Below, in pieces: positions 1-6,287 of a DNA stretch of 12,138 nt (its first letter is position 1; every line of letters starts with the position of its first letter). Where the stretch lies: NCBI GenBank assembly GCA_003556955.1, contig PWQB01000609.1, forward strand, positions 1 through 12,138, read 5' to 3'. A program made the translations under genes and the position numbers. The stretch is from Nostocaceae cyanobacterium CSSed10_463m (lineage in GTDB: Bacteria > Cyanobacteriota > Cyanobacteriia > Cyanobacteriales > Nostocaceae). The notes beneath the pieces are model-generated. The model was not told where the DNA came from and made no database searches. It worked only from the letters and a program-made list of their open reading frames with translations.

Positions 1-164
1 TCTTGAATTTGTAACGGATCTAAACTAGCTGTTTCACCGACTAAACCAATTACTACCTTGTGTCGGCCGATAATTTTTTCTGGTGTTAGTCCCCAGCTAC
101 TTAGTTCCTCACTAATGCGGTCGATTTCCATTTCTGGGGAACCGCTTTTCATGACTACAATCAT
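1..164 (-). CDS. aroF: DAHP synthase (3-deoxy-7-phosphoheptulonate synthase), 5' end only
   Basis: Only the first 54 codons are present; the rest lies beyond the left edge. The peptide begins MIVVMKSGSPEMEIDRI and continues with GLTPEKIIGRHKVVIGLVGE. This matches the small N-terminal ferredoxin-like (regulatory) domain of type I-beta DAHP synthases, which usually reads MIVVMK...EEEI...L...G, then a VIGLVGDT-like strand. The enzyme condenses phosphoenolpyruvate with erythrose 4-phosphate in the cytoplasm, the first step of the shikimate pathway. The catalytic barrel is not in view, so activity cannot be judged. The ATG at 164 is preceded on the minus strand by AGGGA about 9 bases upstream, a reasonable ribosome binding site. 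It lies downstream of rpsO and the PAM68 gene on the same strand, but about 250 bases of repeat-like DNA separate them, so it probably has its own promoter. Assignment rests on the N-terminal domain alone. Confidence 0.75.
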   Translation of the reverse strand, partial: MIVVMKSGSPEMEIDRISEELSSWGLTPEKIIGRHKVVIGLVGETASLDPLQIQ

Positions 165-269
165 TTTAATATTCCCTGATTAGTTGACTTAAACCTCAAA
201 CAAGTAGCAGCCAATTTATCTTGTTAATTTGTATTGAATTTAAATTTAGTTTAAATATGTAAAACAGAG

Positions 270-412
270 GGCGCTCAGTGGTTTAATGGCTAAGTTTAGG
301 TTAATCAAACATGATAAATTTCTGTTTGCTAATGTTGAAGTGAGAAAATTTCAACTTCAACATTAATAAAAAAATCCACCCAACATCGCCGTTAGCTTTG
401 TTTCTGAGCGCC
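270..412. repeat. Inverted-repeat-bounded segment with inner hairpin
   Basis: GGCGCTCAG at 270-278 is perfectly inverted as CTGAGCGCC at 404-412. Inside lies a second perfect inverted repeat, AATGTTGAAGT at 331-341 and ACTTCAACATT at 354-364, with a 12-base loop. The outer arm at 404-412 sits only five bases beyond the PAM68 stop codon. Neither strand shows the T-tract expected of an intrinsic terminator directly after the inner hairpin. It may be a small dispersed element or a structured 3' end of the rpsO-PAM68 transcript; I cannot decide. Confidence 0.45.
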
Positions 413-417
413 AAGCA

Positions 418-906
418 TCATACTTTTTTTTGCCGAGTTTCGCGCCAAACTTCCACCATTCGACCCCAATTGGTACTAAATTCACCCAAACCCAATAGGC
501 TTCCGGTTCTTTCTTCGTCCCATGAGGCTGAGAGAACACCATAAGTTATCCCCAAAACTCCTATACCGAATAGTCCCATATTCACCAATAACACGGCAAT
601 GGGAGGTAATTGGATCTCGGAATACATAGTCAGTAAATAGCTGACTACTAGGGTTGTAATACCCAAAGCTGTTGGTATACCACAAAACCCAGCCACTCGC
701 CGGATCATTCTTTGGCTCACGACTTGGGGAATTGCCATCTCTTGTTTTGTAAAAGGTGGCTGCTGACTAGCCTGTTTTTTAGAGGCTTTTGGCTGTATTT
801 GGGGTTTGCTTACTGCTTTGGCAGGTTTTTGACGCTTAGTTTTTGGTTCAAAAGGTAAGCGGTCGCGCAGATTCTTCAGCAGACATAAGCGATAGTTCCT
901 ATCCAC
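418..906 (-). CDS. PAM68-family photosystem II assembly protein, possible N-terminal frameshift
   Basis: PAM68 proteins are thylakoid membrane proteins that assist photosystem II assembly (known from Arabidopsis PAM68 and Synechocystis Sll0933). The protein has the family layout: a motif DRLPFEP near the N-terminus, a basic Lys/Pro/Gln-rich stretch of about 35 residues, then two membrane segments (about [20 protein letters not shown] and [20 protein letters not shown]), then [18 protein letters not shown] and a charged tail ending RETRQKKV. The start is a problem. In this frame only TTG (924, 915) or GTG (906) are available, all overlapping the rpsO end (stop 899-901). The best-placed ATG (884-886), 9 bases after an AGGA ribosome site, reads MSAEES and is one base out of frame with DRLPFEP. 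I give the GTG start as the nearest in-frame option. It probably shares a transcript with rpsO. The family call is firm, the start is not. Confidence 0.8.
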   Translation of the reverse strand: MDRNYRLCLLKNLRDRLPFEPKTKRQKPAKAVSKPQIQPKASKKQASQQPPFTKQEMAIPQVVSQRMIRRVAGFCGIPTALGITTLVVSYLLTMYSEIQLPPIAVLLVNMGLFGIGVLGITYGVLSASWDEERTGSLLGLGEFSTNWGRMVEVWRETRQKKV

Positions 907-1168
907 GAATACCAAGACGAGCAATTAAAGCTTGATATTTTTCCCGACTGCCTTTTTGAATATAGGCAAGCAGGCGCTTGCGCTGACCAATCATCTTTAA
1001 CAATCCTCGTCGGGAAGAATGGTCTTTTTTATTAGCTTGGAGATGTAAGCTCAGACGGCTAATGCGGTCTGAGAGCATGGCTACTTGAACTTCGGCAGAT
1101 CCCGTATCGGTTTCGTGAACTTGGTAGTTCGACATTATTTCTTGTTTGCGCTGTTGCGTCAGAGCCAT
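899..1168 (-). CDS. rpsO: 30S ribosomal protein S15
   Basis: The 89-residue product is a full-length S15, which binds the central domain of 16S rRNA (helices 20-22) and organises the platform of the small subunit. Family hallmarks are visible: the N-terminal helix region [15 protein letters not shown], then the strongly conserved [16 protein letters not shown], then [15 protein letters not shown] and the C-terminal [10 protein letters not shown] followed by LIARLGIRG. The start ATG (1166-1168) gives the normal N-terminus; no strong Shine-Dalgarno sequence is visible upstream. The PAM68 gene follows within a dozen bases or overlaps its end, so co-transcription is likely. In E. coli S15 represses its own mRNA through a pseudoknot; I cannot see an equivalent here. 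Confidence 0.97.
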   Translation of the reverse strand: MALTQQRKQEIMSNYQVHETDTGSAEVQVAMLSDRISRLSLHLQANKKDHSSRRGLLKMIGQRKRLLAYIQKGSREKYQALIARLGIRG

Positions 1169-1300
1169 AATCGATTTACTTGCTATTTATTTTAAATGTA
1201 TGCAGCAGTCTCTTATGATATCACAAGCCTCAATTTGCTGGTATGACTCGGCATTAACATTCCTCCTGCCTGGAGGTAGTTGCGTTACCGCAATTTTTTT

Positions 1301-1327
1301 TAGAGATGTTCCGCCGGAACGTCTGTA
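1301..1327. repeat. Degenerate copy of the TAGAGACGTTCCG palindrome
   Basis: The core GTTCCGCCGGAAC is the same as in the clean palindrome at 1717-1743, but the outer arms differ (TAGAGATGTT on the left, AACGTCTGTA on the right), leaving two mismatched pairs. It directly follows a run of seven to eight Ts. This is a dispersed cyanobacterial intergenic palindrome of unknown role. Confidence 0.7.
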
Positions 1328-1426
1328 CAATTGGTAATTTTGCAGTGAGAAGGTTAATCCTCTTTAATCACTATCGCTAGAGAAAAATCTAAAACCCTTA
1401 TTTTCAAGGCTTTTATTAATTTAGGC

Positions 1427-1536
1427 GGCGTTGCTGAACTAAAGTATGAAATGCCAAGATCACCTTGATTTTTCTTCCTACCTTTGCGCCTTTGCGCCTT
1501 TGCGTGAGCCTATTCATATTTGAAATCAGCAACGCC
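1427..1536. repeat. 110-bp inverted-repeat mini-element with CTTTGCGC tandem repeat
   Basis: Terminal arms GGCGTTGCTGA (1427-1437) and TCAGCAACGCC (1526-1536) are perfect 11-bp inverted repeats. The pairing continues imperfectly inward (TATGAA against TTCATA). The interior contains three 8-base units, CTTTGCGC, CTTTGCGC and CTTTGCGT, at 1482-1505. No coding capacity. The form is that of a MITE-like or REP-like element common in filamentous cyanobacterial genomes. Confidence 0.65.
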
Positions 1537-1544
1537 ATTTAGGC

Positions 1545-1647
1545 GTAGGTTGGGTTAAGCACAGCGCAACCCAACACCCAAAGACTTTGGCATTGTTGGG
1601 TTATGCCTACAGCAAGCTACGCTAACACTACGTTCTACCCAACCTAC
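1545..1647. repeat. 103-bp inverted-repeat element (GTAGGTTGGGT ends)
   Basis: GTAGGTTGGGT (1545-1555) is inverted perfectly as ACCCAACCTAC (1637-1647). A nested inverted repeat, AACCCAACA (1568-1576) and TGTTGGGTT (1594-1602), makes an inner hairpin, so the RNA or single strand would form a branched fold. This family of GGTTGGGTT repeats is widespread in cyanobacteria. It is 8 bases from the preceding 110-bp element, so mini-elements have accumulated side by side. Confidence 0.7.
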
Positions 1648-1716
1648 ATTTATATTTCTCTCTCTAGCGTGATAGAAATAGTCAAAAATGGTTGAGCGAG
1701 GACAATAAAACCCTTG

Positions 1717-1743
1717 TAGAGACGTTCCGCCGGAACGTCTCTA
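1717..1743. repeat. Palindromic repeat TAGAGACGTTCCG
   Basis: Perfect 13-bp arms, TAGAGACGTTCCG and CGGAACGTCTCTA, separated by a single C. It starts 17 bases beyond the stop of the minus-strand gene ending at 1761, so it could act as a 3' hairpin for that transcript; the following minus-strand bases are only moderately T-rich (GGGTTTTATT). Related palindromes occur at 1301 and 6288. Confidence 0.8.
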
Positions 1744-1760
1744 ATGCAAATTGAAAAGTT

Positions 1761-1964
1761 TTAATAAATGTGGCTCCGATAAAGCAAATTAATTAAAAAA
1801 AACCGAGCCTGTTCCAGGGGGATGTGCCTGGGCTTACCCTGATAAACAATTTGGTACTGATTTATATCTTCTCCATCTCCGTGACCGGAAATTAGTTTGC
1901 GGTGAAAAGCTTCATCAGCAAGTTGACGAACTTCATCTCTGAGAACAGCTTGTGTATTATTCAT
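1761..1964 (-). CDS. Small conserved-looking hypothetical protein (67 aa)
   Basis: I do not recognise a named family. The product is soluble-looking, with no membrane segment, signal peptide or cysteines. It begins MNNTQAVLRDEVRQLADEAF, continues HRKLISGHGDGED, then QYQIVYQGKPRHIPLEQARF and a hydrophobic end FLINLLYRSHIY. The composition and the patterned helix-strand-helix look suggest a real, structured small protein. A TTG six codons upstream (1980-1982) would add MSSQQP; I prefer the ATG at 1962-1964, although no clear ribosome site precedes either. It stands alone, divergent from the downstream cyanophycin gene region, and is followed by a palindrome at 1717-1743. No function is proposed. 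Confidence 0.65.
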   Translation of the reverse strand: MNNTQAVLRDEVRQLADEAFHRKLISGHGDGEDINQYQIVYQGKPRHIPLEQARFFLINLLYRSHIY

Positions 1965-2373
1965 GGGTTGCTGACTGCTCAAAATATATTTTAGATATCT
2001 ACCAAATTCAAATAAGCTTTATCTATCATCTTTTTAGTGATAATTGAGGAATTTGTGTTTTTTTAGCAGATATTTCGCCCAACTGTATAAAGCTGGGAAA
2101 TTTATTTCATCTTTCAAAAGTTATATATTTGGTGGTTTATGAAATTTAATGACAGATATTATTTACTTTATAAGTTACGGAGATAAAATTACTCTGGAGG
2201 TTGGTTGAAAATGCGTAGCAAAAAAATGTACAATGATATTACTTTAGTCATGTCTAATATGAAAAAACTGATCAATTGCCAAATACTTCGCAAAATTCGA
2301 CTAAAATCCATAAATATAACTAATCAATAAATTAAATTACGATTTAGGGTGTTTAGCTGAAGGTTTATTTTCA
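1965..2373. other. AT-rich divergent intergenic region
   Basis: About 400 bases between the small minus-strand gene and the cyanophycin synthetase gene. It is very AT-rich and should hold promoters for both directions, but AT richness makes -10-like hexamers abundant and none is distinctive. The one notable item is a GGAGG followed by a 39-codon ORF at 2211-2330, listed separately. No dispersed repeat was recognised here. Confidence 0.5.
2211..2330 (+). CDS. Possible 39-residue small protein or leader ORF
   Basis: An ATG at 2211 follows a strong GGAGG (2196-2200) at 10 bases, the best Shine-Dalgarno match near any start in this window. The 39-codon frame ends at TAA 2328-2330, 43 bases before the cyanophycin synthetase start. 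The peptide is basic, starting MRSKKMYNDITLVMSNMKKL and ending with ILRKIRLKSI and NITNQ; it has a net positive charge and an amphipathic look. I recognise no family. It could be a small protein, a leader peptide affecting the downstream gene, or chance in AT-rich DNA. The ribosome site is its main support. Confidence 0.3.
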   Translation: MRSKKMYNDITLVMSNMKKLINCQILRKIRLKSINITNQ

Positions 2374-4284
2374 ATGATTCAACAGAAAAGCAAGAGTTTA
2401 GTCCGCGTTAATGCGAGAAAAACTGATATATTCGATATTTTTAATTTTAAGCATTACCTTGGCCCTAACCCATATCTAGATACCGGGGCGCTAGTATTTG
2501 ACTTAGCGATTGTTGAATCTAGACAACCTCTATCTATTGCCGATTATATTTCTAGGATAGGCGATCGCTATCCCCACCTACGCGAACAAACCTACGAATC
2601 TCATGCCCATCTGTTTGCGAGAGTTGCCTCAGAAGTAGGTAAACTAGACATGGGCTTACACCTGAATCGGTGGAGTGTCAAGCCTAATGCAGATTACGCC
2701 AGCATTAGCATTCAATCGTTGCATGAACGCACCACAAGAGCAGTAATTTACCTAGTTTGGGACTGGTTTGAAGCCATCAACCAAGATAAAAAATTCTCTC
2801 TTGATGGGGAACTATTAACCCTGCAAAAACGATTTCGTGATTCGGTGTACGGCGGCCCCACAGTTTACGCCCTATTGCGAACAGCTTACGAAAAAGGTAT
2901 TCCCACCTTTTATCTATGGTCTGAAGCACTCATGCAATATGGCTATGGTAAAAATCAAGTTCGGGGAATAGCTACAACCTTTGATTGTGATAGCCATCTA
3001 GATTCAGATTTCACCACCCGCAAAGATGAATGCAAAATATTTATGCAAACATTGGGTTTACCCACACCAGAAGGTGATATTGTTTTTTCCGAAAAGGAAG
3101 CCTTAGCGGTAGCAAAAGAAATTCGTTACCCAGTCGCAGTTAAACCTGTAGTGGGTCACAAAGGAATTGGCGTTACAGCTGGTGTACAAGATTCTAGAGA
3201 ACTACAATCTGCTTATAGTAGAGCATTATTGGCAATTCCCGAAGACCAGCCCAGGCGAATAATTGTGGAAAAAAGCATTACGGGGACAGATTTTCGCTTA
3301 TTGTGCGTGAATGGTAAATTTGTCGCCGCCATTGAACGCCGTCCCGCATCAGTTACAGGTGATGGTTACTCCACTATTGCAGAGTTAATCCGCGCGGAAA
3401 ATCGCCAACCGGCGCGTTTAGATACACCCACATCACCGATGTCTAAAATTCAGTGTGATGAAGCAATGGAACTTTACCTAGATGAACAGGGTTTTTCCTT
3501 AAATAGTGTCATAAAAAAAGGACGCACTGTTGAACTTCGCAAAGTTGCCAATCTTTCCGCCGGAGGTATCAGCATTGATGCGACATCAACAATTCATCAT
3601 GATAATATTATCTTAGCCCAAGATATTGCTCAACACTTCCGGCTAACTTGTTTGGGTATTGATGTGATTGCCGAAAATCTCTCAGAATCTTGGAAGTCAA
3701 CTAGTAACTTCGCCATTTTGGAAATTAACGCCGCACCGGGAATTTTGATGCATCTTCACCCAGCAGTTGGTGAAAGTGTTGATGTCCCTTCGCGGATATT
3801 AGAAACCTTCTTTGAGTCTGGGAACAGTTCCCGCATACCCATGATTACTTTTAATAAAATTTCAGTTGCGGAATTACAAGAAACAATTGACCATATTCTC
3901 TCGCAACATCCTGACTGGACTATAGGGGCTGTGTGTCGTGATGCAGTATTGATAAATCGGGCGCAAAAAGCATTACGCCAAGACTACAATAGCAATGTGC
4001 AGACTTTGCTACGTAATCCCAAACTTGATTTACTAATTACTGAATATGAAGCATCCATTCTGGAAGAGGAAGGAATGTTTTATCATGGAAGTAATATAGT
4101 AATTTTAGATAATCCCACAGAAACAGAAATGATGTTAGCACGGGATGTCTTTGAGGATTCTACGGTGGTGATCAAAAAAGATAACGACATTTCTATCCGT
4201 CGTAGTGGATTAATTGAAGACTATACTTTGGGAGAAAATGAACCATTTACTAGGGTGTATTTAAAAGAGATGGGAAATATTTGA
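2374..4284 (+). CDS. cphA2: CphA2-type cyanophycin synthetase (636 aa, single ATP-grasp site)
   Basis: Cyanophycin is the Asp-Arg polymer used as a nitrogen store. The N-terminal part (about 20-160) resembles the CphA N domain. Residues about 215-480 form an ATP-grasp domain: AVKPVVGHKGIGV (255-267) with the ATP-binding Lys257 and glycine loop, IIVEK (296-300) and LEINAAPG (449-456) carrying the metal-binding Glu and Asn. The C-terminal 150 residues are a reduced Mur-ligase-like domain. Where CphA1 has its P-loop after RIP, this protein reads RIPMITFNKIS, with the GTNGK loop gone. Usual CphA1 proteins are near 870-900 residues. One active site and short length fit CphA2, known to polymerise beta-Asp-Arg dipeptides released by cyanophycinase rather than free amino acids. 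No cphB or isoaspartyl dipeptidase gene adjoins it. GAAGG lies about 10 bases before the ATG. Synthetase family is firm; the CphA2 subtype is strongly suggested by architecture. Confidence 0.85.
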   Translation: MIQQKSKSLVRVNARKTDIFDIFNFKHYLGPNPYLDTGALVFDLAIVESRQPLSIADYISRIGDRYPHLREQTYESHAHLFARVASEVGKLDMGLHLNRWSVKPNADYASISIQSLHERTTRAVIYLVWDWFEAINQDKKFSLDGELLTLQKRFRDSVYGGPTVYALLRTAYEKGIPTFYLWSEALMQYGYGKNQVRGIATTFDCDSHLDSDFTTRKDECKIFMQTLGLPTPEGDIVFSEKEALAVAKEIRYPVAVKPVVGHKGIGVTAGVQDSRELQSAYSRALLAIPEDQPRRIIVEKSITGTDFRLLCVNGKFVAAIERRPASVTGDGYSTIAELIRAENRQPARLDTPTSPMSKIQCDEAMELYLDEQGFSLNSVIKKGRTVELRKVANLSAGGISIDATSTIHHDNIILAQDIAQHFRLTCLGIDVIAENLSESWKSTSNFAILEINAAPGILMHLHPAVGESVDVPSRILETFFESGNSSRIPMITFNKISVAELQETIDHILSQHPDWTIGAVCRDAVLINRAQKALRQDYNSNVQTLLRNPKLDLLITEYEASILEEEGMFYHGSNIVILDNPTETEMMLARDVFEDSTVVIKKDNDISIRRSGLIEDYTLGENEPFTRVYLKEMGNI

Positions 4285-4342
4285 GAGGTCGTGTGAAAAG
4301 TGGTTAGCGGTGATTTAGTCCCTGTTTGATCACCCCTAGCCC

Positions 4343-4528
4343 GGGAGCATCCCAAATGTGCAAGTTCAATTTATTTATGGGATTTTGGTTTATAGAAGAA
4401 TGGAAAAACGAACCGCCTTCGCGTAGCGTATGCCCCTTGGGCTTTAGACGCAAAGAACGCCAAGATAAGAGGGTTTAATAGGTTTTTTACATCAGTTTTC
4501 TATGTTTTTACCAAATTGGGATGCTCCC
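4343..4528. repeat. 186-bp element with 13-bp terminal inverted repeats
   Basis: GGGAGCATCCCAA (4343-4355) is perfectly inverted as TTGGGATGCTCCC (4516-4528). The interior contains CTTCGCGTAGCGTATGCC and CGCAAAGAACGCCAAG, motifs typical of dispersed cyanobacterial repeats, and has no coding capacity. No clear target-site duplication flanks it. This has the form of a MITE. Confidence 0.7.
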
Positions 4529-4591
4529 TACTGTGACTGGGTTTTAAACTTTTGCCATATCCTAACCACCTTGGCAGTTGCTATATATTAA

Positions 4592-4684
4592 TAGGACTTA
4601 CGCAAAAATCTCTCAAACCCTCATTCCTCTGTGTACTCTGCGCCTGGTGTGGTTAGTTTTTCCCTGACTTATGCGTAAGTCCTA
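4592..4684. repeat. 93-bp MITE-like element (TAGGACTTACGCA ends)
   Basis: TAGGACTTACGCA (4592-4604) and TGCGTAAGTCCTA (4672-4684) are perfect 13-bp inverted repeats. The interior has CTCTCAAACCCTCATTCCTC and TTTTCCCTGA, which I recognise as a recurrent intergenic element of Nostoc-type genomes. TTAA lies next to both ends (4588-4591 and 4686-4689), a possible target duplication, although the right copy is one base further out. It ends 74 bases before the recQ start and could therefore lie near its promoter. Confidence 0.75.
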
Positions 4685-4700
4685 ATTAATTCTGGAGATG

Positions 4701-4728
4701 TTCAATAACTAAAGAAACTGGATATGAT
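4701..4728 (+). promoter_or_regulatory. Possible recQ promoter
   Basis: TTCAAT (4701-4706) and TATGAT (4723-4728) are separated by 16 bases and lie about 30 bases before the recQ ATG. The -35 match is weak; position and the -10 are the only support. Confidence 0.22.
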
Positions 4729-4758
4729 GAGCAAATCAATATAACTATAAAAATCCTC

Positions 4759-6210
4759 ATGATTTCCCCTGAAAATACCTCTTGGCAAGCAGTTATCGCT
4801 ACTTTTAAACAAATTTGGGGTTACGATAATTTTCGACCACCCCAGGGTGAAATAGTCAGCAGTTTATTAGCCAAAAAAGATGCCTTAATTATTATGCCTA
4901 CAGGTGGCGGAAAATCAATTTGTTTTCAACTTCCCGCCCTGCTACAAACAGGATTAACTTTAGTTGTTTCTCCCTTGGTAGCACTAATGGAAAACCAAGT
5001 GCAGGAATTACTTCAGCACCAACAAAAAGCCGCACTTTTGCATAGTGAATTGCCTTCATCCCAACGCCGTGCAACACTCCAATCTTTAGAAAAACAACAA
5101 CTAAGATTACTGTATTTATCCCCAGAGACTTTATTGAGTGCGCCAGTCTGGGAAAAATTGTGTAATCCCAACTTACAAATTAACGGTTTAATATTAGATG
5201 AAGCCCATTGTTTAGTACAATGGGGAGATACATTTCGCCCAGCTTATCGCAGATTAGGCGCAGTCAGACCTGCACTACTCAAAACAAAACCGCCGGGAAC
5301 AAAAATTAGTATTGCGGCTTTTACCGCTACTGCTGACCCCGCAGCCCAAAAAACTATTCAAACAGTTTTACAATTACAGCAACCAGAAATATTTCGCTTA
5401 AATCCCTACCGCCCGAATTTGCATCCCATTGTTCGCATAGCTTGGACACCACGCAGTCGGAAACAGCAATTATTAAAGTTTATTCAAAATCGTCCCCAAC
5501 AATCGGGATTAATTTATGTTCGCACTAGAAAAGATAGCGAAAATTTAGCTGCATGGTTAGCAGAGATGGGTTACAATACCGCTAGTTATCATGCAGGATT
5601 GGGTGCAGCAGAACGCCGCAATGTAGAAGCTCAATGGCTAAGTGGTAAAATTCCCTTTGTTGTCTGTACCTGTGCCTTTGGGATGGGGATAAATAAGTCA
5701 GATGTGCGCTGGGTTGTCCATTTTCAAGCCCCACACCTGATTTCTGAATATGTGCAAGAAATTGGCCGGGCTGGACGAGATGGAAAACCAGCAGCAGCAT
5801 TAACTTTAATTAGTGAACCTACCGGATTGTTAGATCCAGAGGATAAGCAAAGACAGCAGTTTTTTGAGGAACAAATGCGATCGCAACAACGCACAGCCCA
5901 GCAATTGGTGAGAAAATTACCTAAACAGGGAGAAGTGAATGCAGTCACCCGTGAATTTCGTGATGCTTCTACAGCATTGGCTTTACTCCATAGCAGTGGT
6001 CAATTAAATTGGGTGGACCCTTTTCATTACACCATTGAGTCAGGGGTAAAAAATCAGCCAATAACACAATCACAAGCTGCTAAACAAATGCAGCAATATT
6101 TGCATACTAAAAAATGTCGTTGGCAATTTTTATTAAATGCCTTTGGTTTTGAAAAAGAAGCTGCTAACTGGCGTTGTGGACATTGTGATAATTGTCGAAA
6201 TAGTCATTAG
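4759..6210 (+). CDS. recQ: Short RecQ-family ATP-dependent DNA helicase (483 aa)
   Basis: RecQ enzymes unwind DNA 3' to 5' in recombination and repair. All core motifs are visible: FRPPQ (25-29, motif 0), MPTGGGKS (46-53, Walker A), LDEAH (146-150), AAFTATA (186-192), YHAG (277-280), and QEIGRAGRD (333-341, motif VI). Four cysteines (Cys453 in KKCRW, and Cys473, Cys476, Cys479 in CGHCDNC) form the RecQ zinc site. The protein ends four residues after the last cysteine, so the winged-helix RQC part and HRDC domain that follow the zinc site in E. coli RecQ (609 aa) are absent. About 110 residues separate motif VI from the first cysteine, longer than in E. coli RecQ. This layout resembles short RecQ paralogs such as RecS of Bacillus. 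The final NSH-stop is made of a TAGTCAT heptamer array. No strong ribosome site precedes the ATG. Convergent with pheS. Confidence 0.9.
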   Translation: MISPENTSWQAVIATFKQIWGYDNFRPPQGEIVSSLLAKKDALIIMPTGGGKSICFQLPALLQTGLTLVVSPLVALMENQVQELLQHQQKAALLHSELPSSQRRATLQSLEKQQLRLLYLSPETLLSAPVWEKLCNPNLQINGLILDEAHCLVQWGDTFRPAYRRLGAVRPALLKTKPPGTKISIAAFTATADPAAQKTIQTVLQLQQPEIFRLNPYRPNLHPIVRIAWTPRSRKQQLLKFIQNRPQQSGLIYVRTRKDSENLAAWLAEMGYNTASYHAGLGAAERRNVEAQWLSGKIPFVVCTCAFGMGINKSDVRWVVHFQAPHLISEYVQEIGRAGRDGKPAAALTLISEPTGLLDPEDKQRQQFFEEQMRSQQRTAQQLVRKLPKQGEVNAVTREFRDASTALALLHSSGQLNWVDPFHYTIESGVKNQPITQSQAAKQMQQYLHTKKCRWQFLLNAFGFEKEAANWRCGHCDNCRNSH

Positions 6211-6235
6211 TCATTTGTCATTTGTCATTAGTTAT
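6201..6235 (+). repeat. Heptamer tandem array (5 units) at the 3' end of recQ
   Basis: Five 7-base units read TAGTCAT, TAGTCAT, TTGTCAT, TTGTCAT, TAGTTAT. The recQ stop TAG (6208-6210) is the start of the second unit and the last two sense codons (AGT CAT) come from the first. This is the short tandemly repeated repetitive (STRR) type of sequence known from heterocystous cyanobacteria. A matching array sits at the start of pheS. Confidence 0.8.
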
Positions 6236-6287
6236 TTGCTAAGAATTAGAAATCGACCTAATTTAAATTTTCGTCTTTCAAATCCCT

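Larger units (their letters stand above)
1169..1760. other. Repeat-rich gene-free stretch between rpsO and the next gene
   Basis: No convincing gene is present. In order it holds small hairpins with a T-tract (1262-1301), a degenerate GTTCCGCCGGAAC palindrome (1301-1327), a 110-bp inverted-repeat element containing an 8-base tandem repeat (1427-1536), a 103-bp element bounded by GTAGGTTGGGT (1545-1647), and a clean 27-bp palindrome (1717-1743). The rpsO promoter should lie in the first 100 bases or so, but I could not find a convincing -35/-10 pair. Confidence 0.6.
4285..4758. other. Gene-free stretch between cphA2 and recQ holding two mini-elements
   Basis: No gene is visible. Just past the cphA2 stop is a weak hairpin, GGTGAT (4309-4314) with ATCACC (4329-4334), lacking a T-tract. 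Then come an inverted-repeat element at 4343-4528 and another at 4592-4684, listed separately. The last 75 bases should carry the recQ promoter. Confidence 0.6.

Noticed and set aside
271..310. tRNA-like D-arm (GCTCAGTGGTTTAATGGC) followed by GGTTAATCAAAC
   Set aside because: The resemblance is limited to the D-arm; no anticodon arm or acceptor stem fits and the T-arm-like part is too close.
1280..1301. Hairpin TTGCG/CGCAA followed by eight Ts, terminator-like on the plus strand
   Set aside because: No plus-strand gene precedes it and the stem is only 5 bp; more likely part of the repeat cluster.
1146..1337. 63-residue plus-strand frame upstream of rpsO
   Set aside because: Overlaps the rpsO start and a degenerate palindrome, has no recognisable motif or ribosome site.
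2228..2242. NtcA-like site GTA...TAC upstream of cphA2
   Set aside because: The spacing is nine bases, not the eight of the GTAN8TAC consensus, and it lies inside the small ORF.
5582..5948. Two minus-strand frames inside recQ
   Set aside because: Shadows of the recQ reading frame with no ribosome site or family features.
6201..6235. CRISPR-like array
   Set aside because: Units are 7 bases with no spacers; this is a tandem heptamer repeat.
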